Below, in pieces: positions 18,771 to 26,848 of a stretch of DNA of 64,000 nt. Position numbers and translations under genes: made by a program. Position 1 is the first letter of the stretch; the number at the start of each line of letters is the position of its first letter. The DNA comes from Sphaerotilus natans (GTDB taxonomy: Bacteria > Pseudomonadota > Gammaproteobacteria > Burkholderiales > Burkholderiaceae_C). The notes below the pieces were generated by a model, which did no database searches, was not told where the DNA came from, and was given only the letters and a program-made list of their open reading frames with translations. Location of the stretch: NCBI RefSeq assembly GCF_900156335.1, contig NZ_FTMZ01000023.1, forward strand, positions 20,823 through 84,822, written 5' to 3'.

Positions 18771-19714
18771 GAGAGGGACGTGAATTGCTGCCGCAGTTCG
18801 GCGACGTAGGAGGGAGCGGGGTGCAGGTCGGTGATGCGACCGGCCTTGGCGATCTGGCCGGGCACGTCATGCCCGACGATGTGGGGCAGCAGGCGTGCCG
18901 CGGCCAGCAGACGGGCCAGGTCGATGCCCGTCTCGTGGCCCATGGCGTGCAGCATGTGGACCGCGTCCTCGCTGCAGATGTTGCCGGTCGCGCCCGGTGC
19001 ATACGGACAGCCGCCCAGGCCGCCGAGCGAGCCGTCGAAGCGGTCGATGCCTTCCTGCACCGAGGCGAGCACGTTGGCCAGGCCCATGCCGCGCGTGTTG
19101 TGGAAGTGCAGGGTCAGTTGCAGCGCGCCGAAGCGCTCGCGCAGCACGCGGGCCATGCGGCGGACCTGGGCCGGGTGCGCCATGCCGGTGGTGTCGCAGA
19201 TCGTCAGGCCGCGCACGCCCAGCTCGGCGAACCGGTCCGCCCAGCGCAGCACCTCGTCCTCGGGCACGTCACCCTCCATCGGGCAGCCGAAGCAGGCCGA
19301 CAGCGACACGTTCACCGGCACCTGGCCCTGCGCCATCGCGATCACCTCGCGCAGCCCGGCAAAACTCTTCTCGCGCGGCATGCGCAGGTTGGCCAGGTTG
19401 TGGGTCTCGGACGTGGACATCACGAGGTTGAACTCGTCGGCCCGCGACTCCAGCGCACGCTCGGCCCCGCGCACGTTGGGCACCAGCACCGTGTACTCGA
19501 CACCGGGTACCCGGCGGATGCGGCCCATCACCTCTTCGGCGTCGCGCAGCATCGGGATCGCCTTGGCCGAGGTGAACGAGGTCACCTCGATCTTGGCGTA
19601 GCCGCAGGCACTGAGTTCGTCGATCAGCGCCACCTTGGCGTCGGTGGAGACGAACTCGGGTTCGTTCTGGAAGCCGTCGCGGGTGACGACCTCGTTGAAA
19701 AGGATGCGTTGCAT
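18767..19714 (-). CDS. Hydroxymethylglutaryl-CoA lyase family protein
   Basis: A 315-residue HMGL/DRE-TIM metallolyase that cleaves a C-C bond in a branched 3-hydroxyacyl-CoA (HMG-CoA to acetyl-CoA + acetoacetate in the type enzyme). Conserved features: 'VVTRDGFQNEP' (catalytic Arg-Asp), 'EVTSFTSAKAIP', metal-binding 'HFHNTRGMGLAN', and the cysteine loop 'GGLGGCPYAPGATGN'. The ribosome site GGAG is good. A CoA-transferase gene immediately upstream suggests that the substrate is a dicarboxylic hydroxyacid activated by CoA transfer, such as 3-hydroxy-3-methylglutarate, citramalate or a hydroxylated analogue. Confidence 0.92.
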   Translation of the reverse strand: MQRILFNEVVTRDGFQNEPEFVSTDAKVALIDELSACGYAKIEVTSFTSAKAIPMLRDAEEVMGRIRRVPGVEYTVLVPNVRGAERALESRADEFNLVMSTSETHNLANLRMPREKSFAGLREVIAMAQGQVPVNVSLSACFGCPMEGDVPEDEVLRWADRFAELGVRGLTICDTTGMAHPAQVRRMARVLRERFGALQLTLHFHNTRGMGLANVLASVQEGIDRFDGSLGGLGGCPYAPGATGNICSEDAVHMLHAMGHETGIDLARLLAAARLLPHIVGHDVPGQIAKAGRITDLHPAPSYVAELRQQFTSLS

Positions 19715-19723
19715 GGAGGCTCC

Positions 19724-20935
19724 TCAGTTCACGATGCCGCGCTCGCGCAGCGCGGCGATCTGCGCGTCGGTGAGGCCGATGTCGCGCAGGACAGCGTTCG
19801 AGTCCTGGCCCAGCGTCGGGGCGTTGCGGCGGTGGCGGCCGGGTGTCTCGGACAGCTTGGGCACGATGCCCGGCACGGTGAGCGTGCTGCCGTCGTCGAG
19901 GTGGACCTGTTCGAGCATGCCGCGGGCCTGGTAGTGCGGGTCGGCGGCGATGTCGGCGACGCTGTAGATGCGCCCGGCCGGCACCGACGCCCCGTCCAGC
20001 GCCGCGAGCACCTCGTCCACCGTGCGCGTGGCGGTCCACGCCCCGATGACCTCGTCCAGTTCGGCCACGCGGGCTACGCGGCCAGCGTTGTCAGCCAGCG
20101 CCGGATCCTGCGCGAGGTCTGGGCGGCCGATCAGGGTCATCAGGCGGCGGAAGATCGAGTCGCCATTGCCAGCGATGAGCGCGTAGCCGCCGTCGCGGCA
20201 GCGGTAGGCGTTGGACGGCGCGATGCCGGGGAGCGCACTGCCCGCCGGTCCGCGCACGGCCCCGAAGGCACTGTGCTCGGGCAGCAGGCTTTCCATGCAG
20301 TTGAACACCGCCTCGTACAGCGCCACGTCGATCACCTGCCCACGCCCACTGGCCTGGCGGTGCTGCAGCGCCAGCAGGATGCCGATCACGCCGTGCAGCG
20401 CCGCCAGCGTGTCCCCGATGCTCACGCCCACCCGCACCGGCACCCGCCCAGGCTCGGCCGTCAGGTGGCGCAGACCGCCCATGGCCTCCGCGACCACGCC
20501 GAAGCCAGGACGGTCGCGGTAAGGCCCGGTCTGGCCATAGCCGCTGATGCGCAGCACGATCAGCCGCGGGTTGGCCGCCATCAGCGCCTCAGGCGCCAGG
20601 CCCCAGCCCTCCATCGCGCCGGGGCGAAAGTTCTCGATCAGCACATCGGCCTCGGCGGCGAGGCTGCGCACCACGTCCTGCCCCTCCGGCGTGCGCAGGT
20701 CCAGCGCCAGCGAGCGCTTGTTGCGCGACTGCACCTGCCACCACACCGAAGTGCCGTCCTTCAGCAGACGCCATTTGCGCAGCGGGTCACCGGCATCCGG
20801 CGGCTCGATCTTGACCACGTCCGCCCCGAAATCGGCCAGCGTCTTGGCCGCGAAGGGCCCGGCGATCAGTTGCCCGAGTTCGAGGACCTTGAGTCCCGCC
20901 AGAGCAGCGGGGGAAGTGAAAGAAGCGGTGTCCAT
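19724..20935 (-). CDS. CaiB/BaiF (class III) CoA-transferase
   Basis: A 403-residue class III CoA-transferase. Seen: 'GLKVLELGQLIAGPFAAKTLADFGADVVKIE' (CoA-binding N-terminus, given in part as LELGQLIAGPF), 'NKRSLALDLR', 'ENFRPGAMEGWG', 'RISGYGQTGPYRDRPGFG', 'GVSIGDTLAALHG' and 'VPAGRIYSVADI'. In characterised members an Asp follows 'RP[GA][YF]' and forms the acyl anhydride; here the position reads Gly (GFGVVAEAMGG), as in a sub-group of the family. It is the first enzyme gene after the LysR regulator (33-nt gap) in the same direction, and probably activates the imported acid for the lyase. Confidence 0.9.
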   Translation of the reverse strand: MDTASFTSPAALAGLKVLELGQLIAGPFAAKTLADFGADVVKIEPPDAGDPLRKWRLLKDGTSVWWQVQSRNKRSLALDLRTPEGQDVVRSLAAEADVLIENFRPGAMEGWGLAPEALMAANPRLIVLRISGYGQTGPYRDRPGFGVVAEAMGGLRHLTAEPGRVPVRVGVSIGDTLAALHGVIGILLALQHRQASGRGQVIDVALYEAVFNCMESLLPEHSAFGAVRGPAGSALPGIAPSNAYRCRDGGYALIAGNGDSIFRRLMTLIGRPDLAQDPALADNAGRVARVAELDEVIGAWTATRTVDEVLAALDGASVPAGRIYSVADIAADPHYQARGMLEQVHLDDGSTLTVPGIVPKLSETPGRHRRNAPTLGQDSNAVLRDIGLTDAQIAALRERGIVN

Positions 20936-20968
20936 GGCGGCCAGTGTCTGGCCACCGCAGGGGATGGT

Positions 20969-21919
20969 CTATTCGAATCTGGCTTGGCCAGCCTTAGCAT
21001 TCTGCGAAGTCGTCACCAGGAAATCCCTGAACGCCCGCACGGCATCATCGGCATCCGGACGCACGCAGACCTGCAGCTGCCGCTTCGCCCAGGCGTCAGC
21101 CAGCGGTCGCCACTGCAGCTTCATGGCCCGCACGATGGGCTGCGCCGCCCCTCTAGGCAGAGCGGCGATGCCCAGCCCAGACGCGACCATGTGCCCCACG
21201 GCGTCGAAGCTGCGCACCTGCATGCGCAGCTTGAACGGCCTCCCTGCGGCCAAGGCAGCCAGCTGCTGGGCCTGCAGCACCGCTGCCCCGGCGTTCAGAC
21301 TGATCCAGTGCTCGTCGAGCGTGGCCTCGAAGGCAATCGGTGCGCGGCCAGCCAGCCGATGTCCGGCCGGCAGGATCAACACCAGTTCGTCAGCCCGGAA
21401 ATCACGCACAGCCAACCCCTGCACGTCCGGACCAGCCACGAACACGCCCAGGTCTGCGCGCCCTTCGCGCACAGCGGAAACAACACGCGCCGACACCTGC
21501 TCCTCCAGCTCCACCTGAACCTCGGGGCTCAGATCGGTGTACTGGGCCAGCAAGGGCGGCAAGAATTGGGTGATGGCGGCCGTGCAGGCGCACATGTGCA
21601 GATGCCTGACCACCCCCTGGCGGGCATCGGCGAGTTCGGTGACCAGATGGTCCAGCTCCTGAAGCACCGCCATGCCACGCTTCATGAACGTCTGGCCCAG
21701 CACCGTGGGCGTCAACCCGCGCGAGTGGCGCTCGAACAACTGTGCGCCCAGCGCCTTCTCGAGGTCACGCAACCGCCGACTGGCCGCAGGCAGCACCAGA
21801 TGACACTCTCGGGCCGCCTCGGTCAGATTGCCTGTACGGGCACACTCCACTGCCAGACGAATGGACACAAAGTCGAAGCGAGCGAGGTTGTAGACAGGCA
21901 GGCTCATCGCACAGGACAT
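20969..21919 (-). CDS. LysR-family transcriptional regulator
   Basis: A 316-residue LysR regulator. The winged HTH occupies residues about 10-70 ('FVSIRLAVECARTGNLTEAA', 'AASRRLRDLEKALGAQLFERHSRG' in outline), followed by an effector-binding domain ('VQVELEEQVSARVVSAVREGRADLGVF', 'LVLILPAGHRLAGR'). It lies upstream of and co-directional with the CoA-transferase rather than divergent from its target, so it may be co-transcribed or autoregulated. Two starts are possible (21919 or 21907); 21919 gives the TGATG overlap with the preceding gene. It likely controls the catabolic cluster at 15.1-20.9 kb. Confidence 0.88.
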   Translation of the reverse strand: MSCAMSLPVYNLARFDFVSIRLAVECARTGNLTEAARECHLVLPAASRRLRDLEKALGAQLFERHSRGLTPTVLGQTFMKRGMAVLQELDHLVTELADARQGVVRHLHMCACTAAITQFLPPLLAQYTDLSPEVQVELEEQVSARVVSAVREGRADLGVFVAGPDVQGLAVRDFRADELVLILPAGHRLAGRAPIAFEATLDEHWISLNAGAAVLQAQQLAALAAGRPFKLRMQVRSFDAVGHMVASGLGIAALPRGAAQPIVRAMKLQWRPLADAWAKRQLQVCVRPDADDAVRAFRDFLVTTSQNAKAGQARFE

Positions 21920-22506
21920 CAGAGGAGAGGCGAGATGCCGCGCAGGGCCTTCGCGAGCTCGGCCGCCTGCCACAGCGTGATGCCGTGCTCGCGCACGAAC
22001 GGGCGGGTGTTGTCGGTGACGCCGCCCAGCGCGATGTAGAGCGCCGCCTGCGCGCCTGCCGCCTCGCGGGCGGCCTGCAGCTCGCGCAGCGGCTCCAGCC
22101 CGGTGCGCGCGGCCTTCCAGCGGCGCGCGCCGACCAGCGTGGTGCGGCCCTGGCGCTCCAGCACGAAGTCCACGCCCGGCGCGGTGCCGCGCTGCACCTG
22201 GTAGCCGGCGCGCTGAAAGGCGGTCTCGAGCCGGTCGGCAAAGGCCGGCCAGGTCAGGGCGCCCAGCGCCTGGGCGGTCTCGGTCACCTGGGCCGCGCTG
22301 GGCTGGCCGCGCTGGCGCCGTGCGGCCATCACGGCGATGACGAAGAACGGAAATCCCGACAGGGCGCCAGCCGTCTGGAAATCCGCCGGCAGCGCGGCCG
22401 CGGCCACCAGCCCGATCAGCGCCCCGACGGCCACGCTGATCCACCACGGCGAGCGCAGCAGGATCGCGAACAGCGAGTTCTCGGACATCTTCCAGTTCAG
22501 TTTCAA
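21919..22506 (-). CDS. Membrane-anchored Mrr-like restriction endonuclease-fold protein
   Basis: A 195-residue protein with two N-terminal membrane spans (about 20-40 and 48-65) and a cytosolic domain resembling Mrr_cat: 'WPAFADRLETAFQRAGYQVQRG', then 'GVDFVLERQGRTTLVGARRWKA'. In active Mrr enzymes the last block reads [QE]xK; here Gly-Ala-Arg occupies it, so catalysis is questionable. A second possible start is at 22488. Homologous small membrane proteins are common in Burkholderiales but uncharacterised. It overlaps the LysR gene by one base, which may be coincidental to pathway function. Confidence 0.75.
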   Translation of the reverse strand: MKLNWKMSENSLFAILLRSPWWISVAVGALIGLVAAAALPADFQTAGALSGFPFFVIAVMAARRQRGQPSAAQVTETAQALGALTWPAFADRLETAFQRAGYQVQRGTAPGVDFVLERQGRTTLVGARRWKAARTGLEPLRELQAAREAAGAQAALYIALGGVTDNTRPFVREHGITLWQAAELAKALRGISPLL

Positions 22507-22602
22507 GCTCGGTCTCCAGCACGACAGGGAAAGGACAAGGGCAAAGACAAGGGGAAGGAAAAAGGCCGGCCGCCATCCCCGCGACCAAGCCGGTGGCGCA
22601 GT

Positions 22603-23604
22603 CTACGGACTGCGCAGGCGCCGCCACAGCTCGCGCAGCGCGGGACCGAAGTCCGGACGCTCGCTGACCTGGGTGGCGGGCACGCTGCCGACCGCGTGCA
22701 ACGGCCCGAGATCGAAGTTGAAGACGTACTCGGGCTCGCGCCCCATGCGCAGGTCGGTGATGCGCAACTGGCCGTCCGCGGTGACGGCCAGCTTCACGAA
22801 ACCGTGCGAGAAGGCGGCCAGCCGGGCCACCGGCGGCGCCGACCCGTGGCGGACCATCAGCGCGGCGCCCCGGTCATGTGCGGCCCAGTCCACCGGGCGG
22901 CTGCCGTCGAGCACCGAGACAAAGGCCTCGCGGAAATGCGGATCGGCCGGATCCTCAGGCACGGCGACCACGCGCCACAGCAGGGTCTGCAGCGGCATCG
23001 GCGTGACCAGCAGGCGCTGGGCCGCCAGGCCCTGGGCCTGCAGGGACGCTCGCGCCACCTGCTCGACGTGCGCCTGCGCCAGCACGCTCCAGCCCAGATA
23101 GGCCGTCGACAGCACCAGTCCTGCCAGATTCCAGCGCAGGCCAGGTCCGCCCTCGCGGCCCCACAGGGCGGCCATCACGCCCACGAGCAGCGGCAAGGTG
23201 TAGGCCGGATCGATGATGAACACGCTGCCCACGCCAAAGGGATGGCGGGTGAAGGGCAGCAGCAGCTGCGTGCCGTAGACCGTCATCGCGTCCAGCAGCG
23301 GGTGCGTCAGCAGCACCAGCCACAGCGCCAGCCACCAGCGCCGGAACAGGGCACGCTCGCGGTGCAGGCGGCAGACCAGCCCGGCCAGCAGGGGCGCCAG
23401 CAGCGTCAGATAGAACAGCGAATGGCTCTCGGCGCGGTGCAGCACCATGTCGAGCAGGGCATCGCCATGATCGACCAGCACATCCAGGTCGGGCAGCGTG
23501 CCGGCCACCGCGCCCCAGGCCGCCGAGCGACGCACCGACGTGCGCCGACCCATGACGGCCACAGCCACCGCCGAGCCCAGCGCGATCTGAGTGAGCGAAT
23601 CCAT
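22603..23604 (-). CDS. YdjM-type membrane-bound metal-dependent hydrolase
   Basis: A 333-residue DUF457/YdjM-like protein. The N-terminal two thirds hold several membrane spans with the conserved polar residues of the family: 'MDSLTQIALGSAVA', 'GTLPDLDVLVDH', 'HRAESHSLFY' and 'LTHPLLDAMTVYGTQLL'. The C-terminal third (from about 225) is soluble, with beta-type sequence 'VKLAVTADGQLRITDLRMG'. These proteins are predicted inner-membrane hydrolases; related proteins are induced by DNA damage or linked to lipid metabolism, but substrates are unknown. It is followed by the dioxygenase gene on the same strand (26 nt). Confidence 0.88.
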   Translation of the reverse strand: MDSLTQIALGSAVAVAVMGRRTSVRRSAAWGAVAGTLPDLDVLVDHGDALLDMVLHRAESHSLFYLTLLAPLLAGLVCRLHRERALFRRWWLALWLVLLTHPLLDAMTVYGTQLLLPFTRHPFGVGSVFIIDPAYTLPLLVGVMAALWGREGGPGLRWNLAGLVLSTAYLGWSVLAQAHVEQVARASLQAQGLAAQRLLVTPMPLQTLLWRVVAVPEDPADPHFREAFVSVLDGSRPVDWAAHDRGAALMVRHGSAPPVARLAAFSHGFVKLAVTADGQLRITDLRMGREPEYVFNFDLGPLHAVGSVPATQVSERPDFGPALRELWRRLRSP

Positions 23605-23630
23605 GCGGTCAATCCGTGATCGGTGATCGT

Positions 23631-24272
23631 TCAGGTGCGAACGACGACGGCATAGTCGGCCGAGAAGCCGTCCGGCCCCGGCACGAACGGCCGGGTCAGC
23701 GCCGCCTGTGCCTCGGCGTCCAGCCGACGCCACAGGGCGTCGCGGGCGTTGCCCGGATCACCCTGCACATAGAACTGCGTCGTCAGCAGCTCGCGCCCGC
23801 CGAGCTTGACCTTGACATGGATGTGCGGCGTGCGGCCGGTGTAGGGCGCGGGCCTGAGCGTGCGGAAACGGAAGCGGCCGTCCCGGGCCAGCGTGACCTG
23901 GCCGAAGCCCTGGAAAGCGGCGTCCGCCCGGTCGCCATCGCCGGGGTGGTGGTAATGGCCGGCCTCGTCGCACTGCCAGATCTCCACGACGCCACCGGCC
24001 AGCGGGCGGCCCTGGGTGTCGGTCACCGTGCCGCCGACCCAGGCGACCTGGCGCGGGGTGTAGACGGCCCGGCCGTTGCGCAGCAGGTCGGCGTCGCGGT
24101 CGGCCGGCAGGGCGACCGGATAGAACGGCCCTTCGGTCTGCGACGGCGTCGGGCGCAGGGCGACGGCCTGCGCCCGGGCATCACGCCCTCCGAGCGGCAA
24201 GGACGAGGCGATCACCACGCCGGCGCCCTGCAGCAGCAGGGAGCGGCGGGAGGTGGGCAGGATCGGCGGCAT
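23631..24272 (-). CDS. Intradiol ring-cleavage dioxygenase (Tat-exported, protocatechuate 3,4-dioxygenase-like)
   Basis: A 213-residue intradiol dioxygenase-fold protein. Residues 8-40 are a twin-arginine signal (SRRSLLLQGAGVV..., ending near DARAQA). The mature part has 'TPSQTEGPFYP', 'GGTVTDTQGRPLAGGVVEIWQ', and the Fe(III) ligand set Tyr in 'GHYHHPGD', Tyr in 'APYTGRTPHIHVKV' and both His of HIH. Length and Tat signal fit the monomeric, exported group whose substrates are poorly known. The ATG at 24272 is chosen over 24326 because it starts at the signal peptide. It is transcribed divergently from the MBL hydrolase. Confidence 0.88.
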   Translation of the reverse strand: MPPILPTSRRSLLLQGAGVVIASSLPLGGRDARAQAVALRPTPSQTEGPFYPVALPADRDADLLRNGRAVYTPRQVAWVGGTVTDTQGRPLAGGVVEIWQCDEAGHYHHPGDGDRADAAFQGFGQVTLARDGRFRFRTLRPAPYTGRTPHIHVKVKLGGRELLTTQFYVQGDPGNARDALWRRLDAEAQAALTRPFVPGPDGFSADYAVVVRT

Positions 24273-24391
24273 GAGTGGCTCCGGGGAGGACAGAAAAGGA
24301 GGTCGAAAAAGGAGGTCGGAAAACAACGAGGACTGCGGCTTGGAGGCCTCACGGACCGGATTCGGTTCCCGAGGCTGGCAAGATTCCAGCC

Positions 24392-25030
24392 ATGCTGCGC
24401 TACCACACCCACCCCGTCACCGCCTTCGCCCAGAACTGCTCCATCGTCTGGGACGACCAGACGAAGCAGGCCGCCGTCATCGACCCCGGCGGCGACCTGC
24501 CCGAGCTGCTGGCCACGATCGACCGCCTGGGCCTGAAGCTCGAGCAGATCTGGCTCACCCACGCCCACATCGACCACGCCGGCGGCACCGGCGAGCTCGC
24601 GCGCACCCGCGGCCTGCCGATCATCGGCCCGCACCGCGGCGACCAGTTCTGGATCGACGGCCTGCCGCAGCAAAGCAAGATGTTCGGCTTCCCCACGGCC
24701 GAGCCCTTCACGCCGACGCGCTGGCTCGAGGACGGCGACACCGTGACGCTGGGCGCGCACACGCTGGACGTGCGCCACTGCCCCGGCCACACGCCCGGCC
24801 ATGTCGTCTTCCACAGCCCGGAGATGAAGCGCGCCTTCGTCGGCGACGTGCTGTTCGCCGGCAGCATCGGACGCACCGACTTTCCCGGCGGCCACCACCA
24901 GACGTTGATCGACTCGATCACCCAGCGCCTGTGGCCGATGGGCGACGACACCGTCTTCATTCCCGGCCACGGCCCGGAGAGCAGCTTCGGCGAGGAACGC
25001 CTGGGCAACCCCTACGTGCGCGGCACCTGA
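24392..25030 (+). CDS. MBL-fold metallo-hydrolase (YcbL/glyoxalase II-like)
   Basis: A 212-residue metallo-beta-lactamase fold hydrolase. Metal ligands: 'LTHAHIDHAGG' (HxHxDH), His in 'VRHCPGHTPGHVVF', Asp in 'AFVGDVLFAGSIGRTDFPGG', and C-terminal His in 'FIPGHGPES'. The length and the SIGRTD block match YcbL, a single-domain glyoxalase II homologue that hydrolyses S-lactoylglutathione or related thioesters. The first ATG with a matching N-terminus is 24392. The frame after the stop continues without further stop for 17 codons; this is probably chance. Confidence 0.9.
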   Translation: MLRYHTHPVTAFAQNCSIVWDDQTKQAAVIDPGGDLPELLATIDRLGLKLEQIWLTHAHIDHAGGTGELARTRGLPIIGPHRGDQFWIDGLPQQSKMFGFPTAEPFTPTRWLEDGDTVTLGAHTLDVRHCPGHTPGHVVFHSPEMKRAFVGDVLFAGSIGRTDFPGGHHQTLIDSITQRLWPMGDDTVFIPGHGPESSFGEERLGNPYVRGT

Positions 25031-25179
25031 CTGGCGCTGCTGCCGCCGATCGTGTCGGTACTGAACCACACCCAGGCGCACTGAGGCGGTGCATCCGTCT
25101 CGTCCGTTGGGATGAAACCGGCTGCACACCGAGGCAGCCGCCTTGCACCAGGGTACCCGCTGGCCTATCTTCGGCGGCG

Positions 25180-25869
25180 ATGCCGACACTCCCGCCTCGC
25201 CCGCCAGGACCACCGGACAGCCTGATCGACAGCCTGGCCCTGTCGCCCGCGCTGAAGGCACTGGCGCGGCAGTCCGTGCTGCGCCGCTACCGCAAGGGCG
25301 TGCTGCTGATCCAGGAGGGCGATGTCGGCGACACGATCTATCTGCTGCTGTCGGGCCGGGTGCGAGTCTACGCAAGCGAACAGAGCCCGGGCGGCAGCGG
25401 CACCGAACGCCAGATCACCTTCGGCCTGCACGGCCCCGGCGAGATGGTCGGCGAGATGAGCCTGGACGGCGGCCCGCGCGCCACCAGCGTGGTCACCACC
25501 GAGGCCACCTCCGCCGGCGTGTTCACCCGCAGCCTGCTGCTCGAGCAGATGGCGCAGCAGCCGGCGCTGGCGCAGGAACTGCTGACGCGGGTCATCGGAC
25601 GCACCCGCTCGGCCCTCCGGGACGCCCGCAACATGGCGCTGCTCGACAGCTACGGCCGGCTGTCGATGCTGCTCGACGAACTGGCCGAGCCGACCGCGGA
25701 CGGCATCCGGCCGATCGACGGCCGGCTGACGCATTCCGAGATCGCCAGCCGCATCGGCTGCTCGCGCGAGATGGTCAGCCGGCTGCTGAAGGATCTGGAG
25801 CGCGGCGGCTACATCGATCAGGTCGGTCAGCGCCTGACGCTGCTGCGCCCGCTGCCGCTGCGCTGGTGA
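25180..25869 (+). CDS. Crp/Fnr-family transcriptional regulator (CRP-like)
   Basis: A 229-residue regulator with a cyclic-nucleotide-binding fold (about 25-145: 'GVLLIQEGDVGDTIYLLLSGRVRVY', 'GPGEMVGEMSLDGGPRATSVV' in outline), a dimer helix, and a C-terminal winged HTH 'THSEIASRIGCSREMVSRLLKDLERGGYI' (quoted in parts). The recognition helix (SREMVSRLL) is like CRP (Arg-Glu) rather than FNR (Glu-x-x-Ser-Arg preceded by Thr-Ile), and no N-terminal cysteine cluster exists, so it is not an oxygen sensor. GEMSLxxGxxRATSV resembles the cAMP-binding RS motif. It is convergent with the M48 protease, 4 nt between stops. Confidence 0.9.
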   Translation: MPTLPPRPPGPPDSLIDSLALSPALKALARQSVLRRYRKGVLLIQEGDVGDTIYLLLSGRVRVYASEQSPGGSGTERQITFGLHGPGEMVGEMSLDGGPRATSVVTTEATSAGVFTRSLLLEQMAQQPALAQELLTRVIGRTRSALRDARNMALLDSYGRLSMLLDELAEPTADGIRPIDGRLTHSEIASRIGCSREMVSRLLKDLERGGYIDQVGQRLTLLRPLPLRW

Positions 25870-25873
25870 GCGC

Positions 25874-26812
25874 TCAACCCGCCGAGCTGCGCAGCGGCGG
25901 CGGCCCGAACTGGCGCGCCGGTCGGGGCGCGCGCGCGTAGAGCGGCTCGACCTTGGGCAGGCTGGCCTCGATGTCGCGGATGCGGGTGTTGCCAGCCGGA
26001 TGGGTGGACAGGAACTCGGGCGGCGCGCCCTTGTTGGCCTCCATCATCTTCTGCCACAGCGTCACGCCCGAGCGCGGTTCGTAGCCGGCACGCGCGGCCA
26101 GCTCCATGCCGACCAGATCGGCCTCGGACTCGTCCTCGCGGCCGAACTTCAACGTCAGCAGCTGGCCGCCCATGTTGGCGACCGTGCGGCCCACGTCGCC
26201 CAGCCCGAGCAGCGCCGCGCCGATGCCGATCACGCCCTGGGTCGCCATCTGCTTGCCCATGCGCTCGCGGGCATGCTCGCGCAGTGCATGCGCCATCTCG
26301 TGGCCCATGATCATCGCCACCTCGCTGTCGCTGAGCTGCAGCTGCTGCAGGATGCCGTAGTAGAAGGCGATCTTGCCGCCGGGCATGCAGAAGGCGTTGA
26401 TCTCCTTCGAGCCGATCAGGCTGACCTCCCACCGCCAGTCGCGCGCGCGCCGGTTCCACTCGTGGGTGAACGGGATCAGCCGGTCGGCGATCGCCTGCAG
26501 GCGCTGCTGCTGCGGATGGTTGGCTGGCGCCAGCGCTTTCTTGCCGGAAGCCTCGGTGCGCATCTGCTGGTACTGGGTCGCGGCGGCAGCCTCGATCTCC
26601 TCGGCCGAGACCAGCTTGGTGAACTTGGAGTTGCCCCCCACCTCGACGCCCTCGCGGGCCAGCGCCGGCCAGGCGGCGGTGGCGGCCGCCCCCGCCAGCA
26701 GGCCGGTGAACAGGCGCCGGCCATGCAGCGGGCAGCGGCAGCCGCCGCGGTGCAGGTCGATCGGGGTGGTGATCGTGGCGTCGTGGACGAACTCCGGGAT
26801 CGGGGTGCTCAT
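25874..26812 (-). CDS. M48-family metalloprotease (periplasmic/membrane-associated)
   Basis: A 312-residue zinc protease. The catalytic motif HEMAH lies in 'MIMGHEMAHALREHARERMG', the third ligand Glu in 'DESEADLVGMELAARAGY', followed by the 'STHPAGNTRI' block typical of BepA/LoiP/YcaL-type M48 enzymes that act in outer-membrane protein quality control. Residues about 30-55 contain a hydrophobic signal/anchor segment (LFTGLLAGAAATAAWPALA) after an unusual hydrophilic N-terminal extension with Cys-Arg-Cys. It sits 36 nt downstream of ampG on the same strand, so both may be co-transcribed. Confidence 0.9.
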   Translation of the reverse strand: MSTPIPEFVHDATITTPIDLHRGGCRCPLHGRRLFTGLLAGAAATAAWPALAREGVEVGGNSKFTKLVSAEEIEAAAATQYQQMRTEASGKKALAPANHPQQQRLQAIADRLIPFTHEWNRRARDWRWEVSLIGSKEINAFCMPGGKIAFYYGILQQLQLSDSEVAMIMGHEMAHALREHARERMGKQMATQGVIGIGAALLGLGDVGRTVANMGGQLLTLKFGREDESEADLVGMELAARAGYEPRSGVTLWQKMMEANKGAPPEFLSTHPAGNTRIRDIEASLPKVEPLYARAPRPARQFGPPPLRSSAG

Positions 26813-26848
26813 GACGGTCAGGACTCCTCTTCAGACTCGGACTCGGGC

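Noticed and set aside
18785..22039. 1084-codon open frame on the plus strand opposite the catabolic cluster
   Set aside because: It is a codon-bias shadow of the LysR, CoA-transferase and lyase genes; His/Arg/Gln/Val-rich, without domains.
25031..25084. 17 further in-frame codons after the MBL hydrolase stop
   Set aside because: Considered as stop-codon readthrough or a truncated tail; relatives of YcbL end at about this length, so the open stretch is probably chance.
25180..25869. The Crp/Fnr regulator as the protein that binds the two FNR-type dyads
   Set aside because: Recognition helix is CRP-like and the oxygen-sensing cysteines are absent, so a different regulator is more likely.
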